DNA of 64,000 nt from Henricia sp. BOLD:AAB3569. Taxonomy: Eukaryota > Echinodermata > Asteroidea > Spinulosida > Echinasteridae. The stretch is taken from contig JBBELK010001245.1 of the NCBI GenBank assembly GCA_037783545.1, positions 1 through 64,000 on the forward strand, in the 5' to 3' direction. This document shows, in pieces, positions 11,073 through 21,423 of this stretch. The notes under the pieces are model-generated. The model had not been told where the DNA came from. It was given only the letters and a program-made list of their open reading frames with translations, and ran no database searches. The position numbers were made by a program, and so were the translations under genes. Numbering within the stretch: position 1 is the first letter of the stretch; every line of letters begins with the position of its first letter.

Positions 11073-12879
11073 CTTACAGTATATGGATATTTATGTCACT
11101 CAATAGTAATGTTACTGACAAATATAATATGGATATATCGCCATGACCTGTGACCTTGCTTACTTTCGGTAGAAGCCGGAAGTGCATTTAAATGAACCTA
11201 TTTTGTAAAAGTGGTGAAAGCTGCCGAGATGCGGTTGGTAGTGTCAGTGTCTAAGGTAAATAGGGTTTCCAAAAATGTAAGTTTCTACGTTTTCCATAGA
11301 AGGGCGCCCTCTAGCGTCAAAATTAAAAAGTCTTAAAATGACCCTTTCATAGCAGTGTTTGCGCAAATTAGCCCAATAGTGCTGCTTATAGAGTAAGTCG
11401 ACCACCAAACATGTCTGTGTGGTTAAAACATTGATGACGTCATCAATCCTTTAAAGGTAACACATTAAAGGTAAACTTTTTAAAAGTTAAATAGTTGATA
11501 TGCTAACATCTAATTTTGCAAGGTAAGCATGCTCATTTTTTAAGTTAAAAAAATGTGAAAAAGCCCTACGCTCTGTTCATAGAACAGACGTAGCTCTAGT
11601 TTTTTTTTTCTTTTTGGCTTTTTCGTTTAGGACGAAAAAGCCTTTGTTTTCGTTTTGATTTTTTTTTTTTTTTTCCCGTTTATTGGCTTTTTCGTTTAGG
11701 ACGAAAAAGCCTTTGTTTTCGTTTTGATTTTTTTTTTTTTTTTTCCGTTTATTTCTTCTGATTTTTTTCCCATAGACAAAGCGCATGGGCGATGTCGGCG
11801 CTTTTTTTAGGTTGTTCCTAAACATTGATCTTAACCAAACTTGGTGACATCAAAGACATAGTATAAGAGGTGTGCACCCAAGAATGGCTTCATTGTGACG
11901 TCATCAGTTACGTCATTATAACACTTTAAAAATGCCTAAAAAGCGGAAAATTGCCGAAATATGTACTTTTTAAAATGGTTCCCTTGCCCAAACCACATGA
12001 CCCAGGGGTTTTCATATTTGGCAAATATTTAGATCAGATCATGAGCTTCAATGTTCTTAGTGTAGGCATTTTCATCTGACCCTTCCTTCCTGGGTCAATC
12101 GAAGGTCAAAGTTCAGCCAATTCAAAAATCACATTTTTTGTATTTGTTTGTACTTATGAAGCAATATTAGCTATTCAACCATGCTTGATTTTCATAAAAC
12201 TAGGTACAGGCATGGGCCCCACCACAAACGTCCACCACCATGTAGAACGTCACCATGACGTCAAGGATTACGTAATTATAATAATTTTAAAATGGCACAA
12301 AAGTGGATTTTAATCATGAAAATTACCAAAATATGCATTTCGTAAAACGCTTCCCTGTATGAACCCACATGACCCAGGGTCTTCATATTTTGCATACATA
12401 TATATCAAATCATGGGCTACAATGTTCTTTGTGTAGGCATTTTCATCTGACCCTTCCTTCCTGGGTCAATCGAAGGTCAAAGTTCAGCCATTTCAAAATT
12501 CACATTTGTTGTGTTTTTGTGTACTTATGAAGCAATTTTAGCTATTAAAGTACGCTTGATTTTCATAAAACTAGGTACAGGCATGGGCCCCATCACAAAC
12601 TTCCACCACCATGTTGAACATCACCATGACGTCAATGATTACGTAATTATAATTATTTAAAAATGGCAAAAAAGTGGATTTTCGTCATAAAAATTAGCCA
12701 AAAATGCATTTCGTAAAATGTTTCCTTCTATAAAACCACATGACCCAGGGTCTTCATAAATAGCATACATTATAGATCAGATCCTGCGCTACAATTTGCT
12801 TTGTGTACTCATTTTCATCTGACCCTTCCTTCCTGGGTCAATTGAAGGCCAAAGTTTAGCCAAGTCAACATTTCCGTAT

Positions 12880-13620
12880 ATACAGGGTGGATTTTAAAAA
12901 ACGAAACCGAGATATTATTGCTAATTGTAACTAAAGTAGGGCGCGTATGAATGAACGGGAGATATCATCTGTTAGGGTTGAATCTCCTCTTCAAAATGAC
13001 ATCATGATCATGTCATTATGTTTTTGGTTGACTGAGCAGTGACCAGTGTTATGCAAGGGGCCTAGTTTTAGATTTGACCGTTCTCAATGCGAGCAAACGT
13101 CGTACAAATAAATCTTTACCGTAGCTGTCTATTCCGTGTGCCCTGTGTGACACGGCGTCGACCGAGACGGTGACACGGTAACTTTTAACTGTGTCTACCA
13201 CGGACGTGTAATTCTACAGAAGATGGTTTAACAAAAGGACATGTGAGTAGGATACAATCTTTTATGTTATTTCTGTCTTATTTAAGAGAGTCCACTCTCT
13301 ACAAGAAAGTAATTGTATGTTATTGAGGGAATGTCGTAGTTTTGCCGTGAAGCATTCATTGCAATGTTTGTTTTCTTCCTTTTAGGTTTAGTAAGGTGCA
13401 AAGCTTAATATAGGCCTGATATCATTAAGTCATTGTCTGGATTTTATTGAACCATCTTTAACAAATATAATTAAGAAAATGTTCCTTCTTGGCCAAATTC
13501 TTTTCAATCTTAACAAATTATGTGCTCTGATTTCTGCCTTTGATGACTAATATATGTAGGCCTATATCAGTTTTTCGAGTAAACATCGGATTTCCATCCC
13601 AAATGTGAACAAAACAAACT
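12880..13620 (+). repeat. Captured intron-like module, copy 3
   Basis: It matches 1609-2340 and 4612-5560, with donor-like GTGAGTAGG near 13244 and acceptor-like TTCCTTTTAG|GTTTAG near 13385. Both splice-like sites are kept in all three copies although the flanks have diverged. Confidence 0.45.
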
Positions 13621-14595
13621 AAAAATTAACAATATTTTTTCGCTGACTACATCGTGAGACAGCAGATGAAAATTACCAAAATATGCACTTTTAAAATGTT
13701 TCCCTCTATAAAACCACATAATCCAAGGTCTTCATATTTAGCAGACATTATATATCAGATCATGGGCTACAATTTGCTTGGTGGAGTCATTTTCATATGA
13801 TTCCTCCGTCCTGGGTCAATTAAAGGCCAAAGTTCAGCCAAGTCAAAATTTGCGTAAAACAATGCATAAGCCACCAAATGTCGACTTCTGTACGTGACCG
13901 GCAGAGGGCGTCATTCATAAATTACGGTGATGCACAGACCTATAAACCTATAGACCAACGATCGTGCATTGAAAATCGTGACTTGGAAAAGTATGGGCAA
14001 ATGACGACACAATGGGCTGCATGAGCTAACAGCGCGGGTTTAAAGCGCTCACGGCTATTCCAAAACGCGCGTACGCCGTGTGTATTGTACGCGTTCCTAT
14101 GAAGTATGGGCGATGGACGCACGACGCTCGCAAAGCGGACTGACAGCGCGCACGAGGATTAATTGTCATGCTTCCAAACTACTTCTAAAAAAAATAATAA
14201 AAATTCATAAACAATTAATATATTACACATGCCATTTTAATATACATGTAGGCCTAGCATTTAAAAGCAAATTCAAACCTTGTCTGCATCACCCAGCTGA
14301 GCTCCATATTGTACTTTTAATCTGCTGTTGTAATTCCGTAACTATATAGCCATTCATTATCGCTTTACGGTTACCGTAACTATAGCCACTGCGTAGTAGT
14401 TCTGTATCCGTTGCATCACCAAATACACACGCAGCGGCACGCATAGTGCACGCGACGTCAACTCAAATTCTCGAAACAATGACGAATCATACCCGACGAT
14501 TAACGATAACGTCCGGACGTGCATTCGGGTAACTTCGGGAACATTTGCAAAAAGGAGCAATTCCTCCTGTTTCAATGTGGCGGGCAAACGTGTAC
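13621..14595. other. Copy D interval: partial monomer, then unrecognised DNA
   Basis: 13670-13860 is a degraded monomer (AGCAGACATTATATATCAGATC, then CCTGGGTCAATTAAAGG). 13900-14595 has GC-richer patches and ORFs of at most 89 codons that do not resemble known proteins. Confidence 0.35.
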
Positions 14596-14925
14596 ATCTT
14601 ACGCGTGTGGTCTAGTGGATATGAGACGGGACTCCCAATCAGAGGTTGGAGGTTCGAACCCCACTTCGACCAACGTGTCTGTGTCCCTGGGCAAAGCACT
14701 TAATCCCAGTTGCTTCGTAAACCCAAGCGATATATGGGAAGCTGTTAAGGGGAATGCCACAATCTAACTGCTGATAGTGTTGTGCGCCTGACCAGCAGCC
14801 ACCTAGTTGAAGCGAAATGGTTCTGGTGATTCCCTGATGGCAGCGGTAATAATGGTAACAGCGCCTTGAGCACCCTGCTGGGTGGATATGTGCGCTATAT
14901 AAATCTCATCACTATTATTCAGATG
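14596..14925 (+). mobile_element. tRNA-derived SINE
   Basis: The head has RNA polymerase III A-box-like TGGTCTAGTGG (14609-14619) and B-box GGTTCGAACCC (14652-14662). The body has CCTGGGCAAAGCACTTAATC and the tail GCGCTATATAAATCTCATC, common in invertebrate and fish tRNA SINEs. The body also occurs inverted and in tandem at 42955-43690. Confidence 0.85.
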
Positions 14926-15457
14926 CCCACATGCTTTGACCTATGACTGTTTGCAAACAGACTCTGCTTGTAGTTTGAACGTGTTCAGAGCTAGTCTACT
15001 GTTTTATGGTTCAACTAGGGTAGGGTATTCAAAACTATGGTGTTGACCTTTTACCTTGCTCTACCGGAAGTGCATTTAAATAAACCTATTTTGTAAAAGT
15101 GGTCAACGATGCCGAGATCGGGTTGGCGGTGTTAGATTCTAAGGTAAATGCTTTCCAAAAAATGCGCCCTCTAGCGGCGAAATTAACAAATCTTAAAATT
15201 ACCCTTTCATAGCAATGTTTGCGCAAATTAGCCCATAGTGGTGCTTATAGAGTACGTCGACCACCAAACATGTCTGTAGTTAAAACATTGATTACGTCAT
15301 CAGTCCTTTAAAGGTAACGCATTAAAGGTTAATATTTGAGGTTAAATAGTTGATATGTTAACAACATCTAATTTTACAAGGTAAGCATGCTAATTTTTCA
15401 AGTAAAAAAATGTGAAAAAGCCCTACGCCCTGTTCATAGAACAGACGTAGCTCTAGT

Positions 15458-17153
15458 TTTTTTTTTTATCTTTTTCCACTCAAACGTTTCCAGAGCTTTT
15501 CTTCAAAACGGTTCAAGCTATCAATTTGAAACTTGGTAGGAACATCAACCCCAATGTGAAGGTGTGCATACAAGTGTGACGTCACTGTGACGTCATCGGG
15601 TATCAAAATACAACCCAAAAATGACCAAAATATGCATGTTTTAAAATGCTTCCGTCTGGAAAACCACGTGACCCATGATCTTCGTATTTGACAGGCTTAT
15701 ATATCAGATCATGGCCTACAATGTTCTTCGTGTGGGCATTTTCATCTGACCCTTCCTTCTGGGGACAATCTGAGGTCAAAGTTCAACGAAAACGAAAATC
15801 TCAATTTCTGCACTTATTGAGCAACAATGCCCATCAAACCAAGCTGAATCTTTAAGAAACTAAGTACAGGCATAGGTCCTATAACAGACTTTGACCAGCG
15901 TGTTTAATATTATGATGGCATCAAGCGTGACGTCATCGTGACGTCATCAAGTATCAAATTACACCTCCCAAAAAACCAAAATATGCATATTTTAAAATGC
16001 TTCCGTCTCGAAAACCCCGTGACCCAGGATCTTCGTATTTGGCAGGTTTATAGATGACATTCTGTTCTACAACTTTCTTTGTGTGGGCATTGTCATCTGA
16101 CCCTTCCTTCTGGGGTCAATTGGAGGTCAAAGTTCAACGAAAACGGAAATCTCAGTTTTTACACTTACCAGTAATAATGCCCATCAAACCAAGCTGAATC
16201 GTTAGTAAATTAGATACAGACATAGGCCCTATGACAGACTTTCACCAGCATGTATAGTATCATGATGGCGTCAAGTGTGACGTAATCATGACGTCATCAG
16301 GTGTCAAATTACAAAAATCCAAAGGTTAATATTTTCAAAATTCATATCTCAAGAACTGTAATAGATACTTGAACAATTCTTTCACAGCATGATAAGTCTA
16401 AATGAACTGAACAAATCATACGATGTCATGACACATGTGTGACGCCTACTTCCGGTCCAAACCGGAAGTTGTTCGAAAATGTGCAATTTTTTAGCATTTT
16501 GAATGCAAATATATTCAAAGTGGTAGTGAATTTGACCATATTTCTACGGAACGAAATGTTTCCACACATGTGGACCTTTTGACTATACCATTGGTGACGT
16601 CATTACATGGACGGTGGTTACGTAATGTGGTGTCAAATTACGCAAATTTGGAGCTGAATTGTTTTAAAATGCTGTATATTGAAAACTACAACAGATATTG
16701 GTATGATTCCTTCGCCACATTTAAGAACTTGATGTTCAACATATTGTTCAACAATCTGTGCACAAAATTGTGACGTCATGATGTCGTCACAGGTGTCACA
16801 TTACAAGATTTCAAAGGTTATTATTTCAACAATTCATATCTCAAAACGGTGCAAGCTATCAACCCCCCAGCTATGGCGGATATGCAGGGAGGAGATATTA
16901 GTTACCGGATTAGTGTATACAGCAGCCGATTTCACGAAACTTTACGCAATTGCGCAAGTCCACTTACGCCATAAGTTATTGCGCAAGTAATGGCGTAAGT
17001 GGACTTGCGCAATTGCGTAAAGTTTCGTGAAATCGGCTGCTGAACTTCCATTTTTGCCATTCCACAGGTGATAACAACGTCTGAAATTCATCACAAAATG
17101 TTCATTTAGCCCGATCACCTGGCGTTTGTAACAACAAACGTCATACCTCTAGT
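15458..17153 (+). mobile_element. 3' part of the outer Helitron-like element
   Basis: It differs from copies A to D but keeps related monomers (anchors near 15742 and 16098) and many TGACGTCA words. A palindromic MITE sits at 16921-17043. The end is GCCCGATCACCT, hairpin 17121-17142 (GGCGTTTGT with ACAAACGTC) and CTCTAGT at 17153. The left edge is the T-run following copy D. Confidence 0.55.
16921..17043. mobile_element. Near-perfect palindromic MITE (CAGCAGCCGATTTCACG ends)
   Basis: The arms CAGCAGCCGATTTCACGAAA and TTTCGTGAAATCGGCTGCTG continue inward as CTTTACGCAATTGCGCAAGT and its complement, so almost the whole 123 bp folds back. A longer, more diverged member lies at 21580-21742. Confidence 0.8.
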
Positions 17154-17336
17154 TAAAGTTAAGTTTGTAAGCACTGAATCAACTTCTTGATTGGACCTTC
17201 GTTTATTTGTGTTGAGTATAATGTGATCTTGATTAAGACATCACAGTATTGATAGTTTTCATCGCAAGTGGTCTTTCAATGACACTCTCTTTACTTACAA
17301 TAATAACGGAATGACGTGGTTAATATAGTCGCCACA
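17154..17336 (+). mobile_element. Probable 3' LTR, second part
   Basis: It resumes after the nested block and ends near GTCGCCACA. It has no coding potential. Assignment rests on the TGT...ACA ends of the joined sequence and on the upstream purine tract. Confidence 0.35.
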
Positions 17337-18290
17337 CTCCCCTTCTTGATTTTGGGGTCTCTTCTCTCCGGGGCAGCTGCTCGAGTCTGTCGAGACATGG
17401 CGTATGCCACTGCTCTGGGGAGAGGTTGCCCCACTACGAACCTCCCCCCGGGTATTGTCCTGGGATTGGCCCCTGTTGGGGTGCTCTCTCTTTGGAGCAG
17501 CAGCTCGAGAAATCGAGACATGGCAATGGCCACTGCTCTGGGGAGGGGATGCTTCCCCCCTCCCGGGCTGTGCCCGGGAGGGAGGTCCTTACTTTTTCTC
17601 CTTTTTGCCGGGTGGGACTTGCGGTCGGCTTCGGCTTGCTTGTCCCGGGGTCGGCTGCTCGACTCGTCGAGACGTGGGGTATCCCTCCGGCCTTGGGGCG
17701 GGCTGAACAACGTCGACAGCTCGCTGGTGCCTGGATCGGTTGCTCGACCGTTCTGGGTGCTGGCGAGTGCTTTTTCCCCACCCGTGCTTTTCCCCACCCC
17801 ATCCCTTCCCGGTGGACAGAAGAGGGTAGCTGTGCTCTGTCATAAGCACAGCGCGGTGTTTTTACCGCCCTCTACCGTCCGCCTTTCCCTGCCTGGGCCG
17901 CCACGTGCGGGTGCTCTGCGCCTGCACGCTGTGGTTGGCGGCCCCGGCTTTCCCCCACGTCACCCGTCTCCAGATTTTGTTTTCTCCCGATTGTTTTTCT
18001 TTGTTTAATTATTTTCCAAATGTAAAACGAAAGTACCGTTAAATTATATTTATTTAAAGGTAATGTTTTCATGATTGTATTTCCTTGTTTTTTAAATCGG
18101 AAAGTACCGTTCATTTCTGTTTATTTGATGATCCTTGTTTATTAATTTCAAAGTACAATTTGTTTGTCCTTATTTGCATCCTTGTGTAATTATTTAAGTT
18201 AATTGTTTTTTAGTTTGTAAATATTGTTCTTTTGTTTACTAAGGATGTAATAAAGTTTTTCTTGGAAAAATAAAAAAAAAGTATTTCTTT
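17337..18290 (+). mobile_element. GC-rich retroelement-like 3' region with poly(A) end
   Basis: The first 670 bp are GC-rich with four diverged repeats built on a CTCGA...TCGAG stem (near 17377, 17499, 17648 and 17738), two followed by GACATGGC. Then comes AT-rich DNA with AATAAA at 18249-18254 and a final A-run (about 18270-18281), as in a polyadenylated retrotransposon tail. A 230-codon plus ORF (17316-18008) and overlapping minus ORFs have compositions explained by GC bias. I do not call a gene. Confidence 0.35.
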
Positions 18291-19040
18291 CTAAATTGTT
18301 TCTTTCTTCGGGCAAACGGTCACGTGACATCGCACATCTGCTAATAACTGCCAAACGCCGTGGCTGATTTCAACCAGATTTGGACAGAGTCTTCCTTGAC
18401 CGGAGTCCTATCTTTCGTGACCACCACGTGAGGTCAATGGTCACCTACTGGTCATTTTCTTTAAAAATATAAAATTCTTTAACACAGTCTTGACCCAATT
18501 AATGTCAAATGTGGTCAGTAACATCTTTGGACCAAGTTACATATGGGTTGTTCACATAATTTGGCCATCGGCTACCTAATGGTCAGTACGGGTCATCTTA
18601 GAAAGGGGCCGTGGACTGTACAGTAACAAGGAAACGCCATATTGGGCATTTCGCTAGTGCAGAGGTAATTGCAATACTGTACAGTAACGAGGAAACGCCG
18701 TATTGAGCATTTCTGTACTGCAGCGCAGGGCCATAGACTGTACAGTAACGAGGAACCGCCGTATTGGGCACTTCGGTACTGCAGCGGTAAGGGCCATACA
18801 GTACAGTAACGGGGAAACGCCGTATTGAGCATTTCGGTGACGCATTTTCAATCCAATAGTGCATTGCAAAGGACGCCCTCTGTTGGTGAAAAATGATTTG
18901 CGATATGGTATATGGATCAGCATCTTGATTTCCAGTCAAATAATTCCCCAACTTTCTGCAGTGTTCAAAAGTCAGAAAAACCTTTCATAAAAGCTATTTC
19001 AGGCTGATATTCGTGCTTCGTGAAGCACATAAGCTCTAGT
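18291..19040 (+). mobile_element. Another Helitron-like element with internal minisatellite
   Basis: The 3' end is a compact hairpin GTGCTTCGTGAAGCAC (19013-19028) followed by ATAAGCTCTAGT ending at 19040, the same terminal heptamer as the elements upstream. The 5' boundary is uncertain, near TTTCTTTCTTCGGGC. Confidence 0.5.
18605..18840 (+). repeat. Minisatellite, four units of about 62 bp
   Basis: Units share ACTGTACAGTAACGAGGAAA, CGCCGTATTGAGCATTTC and GGTACTGCAGCG. Overlapping minus-strand ORFs are by-products of the repetition. Confidence 0.8.
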
Positions 19041-19499
19041 TCAGTTTTATCTTCAGCGGGCCGTTTAGAAGACAAGCCCAACGCATTGGTCAAGGCTAAT
19101 TTACATGGAGCTCAATGGGGTATTTTCGAAGTAAATTTAAGTGCCGTACCTACATTGATAATAAACGAGTCCACAGCGCCGCAGGCGATGTGATTTGTCG
19201 TATTGTCCTGTGGTACTTAGCGCTCATTGGCTCAGTTGACAGTTTGTTTTCGATCTGTTTTCAAAATGTCACGTGTATAGTGGAGCGCGGGCAATGATGT
19301 TGTGACGTTGCACGTTCGGGTCAACTGTACTTGCATGTAATGAATAATGTAGCAGTAGCCAGTTCGTAAAAGGCTTTATGGCATGCAACACAGAAGGCAT
19401 AACGTTCGTCCGGCCCTTATATACTCCGCTCAGGACGCTCAATTATCTCACATTTTACCAAACAATATAACCCCAAAGCCACAAAGCCTTGCCAAAAGG
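19041..19499. other. No recognised feature
   Basis: Mixed composition, longest ORF 60 codons, no repeat or RNA signature visible. Confidence 0.4.
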
Positions 19500-19640
19500 C
19501 TACGGAAAAGTTGAACCAGGATTTGTGAAAATTGAACCGCGACATTTAAAACTTTGAACCGCGACGTTTGAAAATTTGAAGTACGACGTTTGCCTGTCCG
19601 TTTTGGAATTCCATAGTTCATTGCATGTGTAGCTACCGGT
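19500..19640 (-). repeat. Repeat shared with 34645-34790, short ORF start
   Basis: On the minus strand, ATGGAATTCCAAAACGGACA opens a short frame (MEFQNGQANVVLQ) followed by 20-21 bp units ending TGGTTCAA. The plus-strand segment at 34650 starts identically (MEFQNGQANVVLQLSNL) and carries the same units. It is probably a mobile element fragment. Confidence 0.5.
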
Positions 19641-19871
19641 AGCTCCCAGGCTAGTACCGGTAGCAGTGTGTGCACTCGGGCTATTTGCCGTGTTGCGCGG
19701 GGCAAATATCCTACACCTACGCATTCGACGCACCGGGTTCTCTGTTTACCGTAAATACATTTATATTTTATTCTACGCAAAGTTTATATTTCTAAACATT
19801 TATCACAGTTTTTAGTTCTTATTCCATTAGTTTTAATTTTAAAACGATCAATGTCTTTGAGCACGTGGCAG

Positions 19872-20375
19872 ATAGTAACCTATTTGCACAACCGCCTTTG
19901 TTTCCGTCCGACTCCGGCATCTATAGGGTTTAGATATGGGTTAGATGGATTGAGCATAGAAACCGAAGCCATAGGAAAGCTCAGCAATGAGGAAGGAGGT
20001 CGGGTGGGCGGGGGAAAAAAAGGTATATGGGTCTGTCCACAGTAATGGGGTACATTTCTGTAACATTCAAGATCTTAGGTCCGTGTTCACTTCAAATGTC
20101 TTAATTTTATCTTTAAATTATCAAGCTAAACTGAGGAAATAACTTTTTCACCAAGGAGTGAATGTTGTGGCAGAAATTTTTTACCTTTTTGGGCAAAAGT
20201 TATCTCCTGAGAACAAAACAAGGACATTTCTTTAATTCTGAGATAAACTAAAGACATCTGAAAGGAATTATTGACTTACTTTTCAAATGTACCCCATAGT
20301 AACCTATTTGCACAACCGCCTTTGTTTCCGTCCGACTCCGGCATCTATAGGGTTTAGATATGGGTTAGATGGATT
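19872..20375 (-). repeat. Pair of identical 80-bp direct repeats, candidate split repeat of the YR retrotransposon
   Basis: 19872-19951 and 20296-20375 are identical over 80 bp (starting ATAGTAACCTATTTGC). They lie just 3' of the minus-strand tyrosine-recombinase gene. Ngaro/PAT-type elements end with split direct repeats (A1-ORFs-B1-A2-B2); these could be B1 and B2. The matching A1 copy at the 5' end was not found, so this remains a proposal. Confidence 0.4.
20045..20297. mobile_element. MITE with TIR ATGGGGTACATTT
   Basis: 13-bp inverted ends ATGGGGTACATTT (20045-20057) and AAATGTACCCCAT (20285-20297) are flanked by AGTA on both sides (20041-20044, 20298-20301). It lies between the two 80-bp direct repeats. 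Confidence 0.7.
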
Positions 20376-20630
20376 TCGCCAAAACCTGCCCTCTTAGGCC
20401 GCCGAGAACCCCCAAACCTGCCCAAATACACCCCAATCCTTACCCAAACCTCAAACGAAAGCGGGAGACTGTAATCAGATGGAAAGGAAAGAAAAACTGG
20501 ACTAGTTGTCTTGCTGCCTTTCTTTCATTTTATTTTCTTCTCTTTTCTTTTCTCAAGCTGTCGCTGCCTATAAAATTGATTAAAAAACAAAATGGGTAGT
20601 TTTGTTAGTAGGTGATGGCATTTTTAGACA

Positions 20631-21423
20631 TCAGCTGCATGTAGATGGCGGGAAAGCTACGCGGGCCCCGAGGCCCAAGTTCAGACGCCTATAGAATTGT
20701 CCGACGATATCTGCCATTGGACTTTGTTCAGCTGTGGAGACGGCGTCGCGTAATACCTGGACCGTGCTCTGACGCCTCATAACTCTCTCAACCTGGGTAT
20801 AGTGCTTGTACGTCTTCCGCGACGCCCATTGGCAGTGGTCCATCACCTGCTCGTCCGATGCATCCAGGAGCCGCAGTGTGGTTGCTACCCAGGCACGGCT
20901 GTTGTGCGCTCTCAAAAGCTGGTTTTCAGGATTGTCTGTTGCGGCATAATACATCTTCAGCCGTGAATTCGGTCCGTTAACAGGCGAAGGGTTTGTTTAC
21001 GAGGACTCTGCGATTGGCCGACAAGGGGCGAAAGATCAACCAGACTTTGAACTGCGCCGACTGGATCCATCTTTCCTTGGTCCTGCAACTTTGGAATCAT
21101 TATCAATGATGAGTCACCCTCACTTACCGTCTTGCCAATAGTGTGGCTGAATAAAAAAAATCGCCTCCTTCGATCCTTGTTATTTTTCAGGTTCTGATTC
21201 CTCCTAGGTCACCAGCTCTGTCTCCGGCCCATTATAGGCAGAGGAAAAGGGCCAAGTCTCGTTGTACCACGTAGCGCTTGGGGAAAAGACCTTCGCCTTT
21301 GCCAAGTCTCCAGGATCGGTCAGTGATCTCTTTCCCCGACCATCGTAACTTATCAGAAAACAATGGAATTGCCTGCTTTGAAGTAATGTGAGACTCAGCC
21401 TGCTCCAGCTGCATTGCGTTCAT
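20631..21423 (-). pseudogene. Tyrosine recombinase (integrase) of the YR retrotransposon
   Basis: All catalytic positions are visible, spread over shifted frames. An N-terminal part (HITSKQAIPLFSDKL, then RDLALFLCL; 21232-21423) is followed by AGDRAGDLGG with the first Arg (about 21205-21231), FSHTIGKT with the Lys (about 21130), the HxxR box in RAHNSRAW (about 20890), and the nucleophile Tyr in KTYKHYTQ (about 20810). The enzyme would integrate the circular DNA copy. At least two frameshifts or stops separate these blocks, so this copy is dead. The spacing and the C-terminal box resemble DIRS/Ngaro recombinases more than Cryptons, and the neighbouring RT supports this. Confidence 0.75.

Larger units (their letters stand above)
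6526..11600 (+). mobile_element. Helitron2-like element copy C
   Basis: It begins in the T-run after copy B, without 5' hairpin modules, and ends with hairpin 11566-11593 and CTCTAGT at 11600. It holds three monomers (anchors near 6859, 7199 and 7572). A fourth monomer is interrupted by a LINE (7757-9024). Then come a MITE (9107-9236), diverged 106-bp repeats (9320-9570), AT-rich DNA and a second MITE (10913-11072). The terminal 470 bp closely match those of copies A and D. Confidence 0.6.
11601..15457 (+). mobile_element. Helitron2-like element copy D
   Basis: It starts with two GGCTTTTTCG hairpin modules (11616-11642 and 11685-11711) and ends with hairpin 15423-15450 and CTCTAGT at 15457. 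It has three monomers (anchors near 12071, 12448 and 12806), the intron-like module (12880-13620), unrelated DNA with a SINE (14596-14925), and the shared 3' segment (about 14930-15457). Because it has its own 5' modules it looks like a separate insertion from the A-B-C unit. Confidence 0.65.
517..17153 (+). mobile_element. Outer Helitron2/Helentron-like element, interrupted by four nested copies
   Basis: The 5' end carries AGGTGATCGGGC hairpin modules (517-665). The 3' subterminal segment at 17109-17120 reads GCCCGATCACCT, the reverse complement of the 5' arm. It is followed by a hairpin (17121-17142) and the terminal CTCTAGT at 17147-17153. This layout of asymmetric terminal inverted repeats plus a 3' hairpin is known for Helitron2/Helentron elements, which insert at TT dinucleotides. 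The element's own sequence is about 517-689 and 15458-17153. Everything between is a block of other elements inserted into a T-run. No Rep/helicase ORF is present, so it is non-autonomous. Joining the two parts is an inference from matching termini. Confidence 0.6.

Noticed and set aside
14596..14680. tRNA gene
   Set aside because: A and B boxes are present, but the acceptor stem does not close and the sequence continues into a SINE body and tail.
17316..18008. 230-codon plus ORF (and 168-codon minus ORF) in GC-rich DNA
   Set aside because: Several overlapping frames on both strands are open at once, with composition set by GC content; no domain is recognisable.
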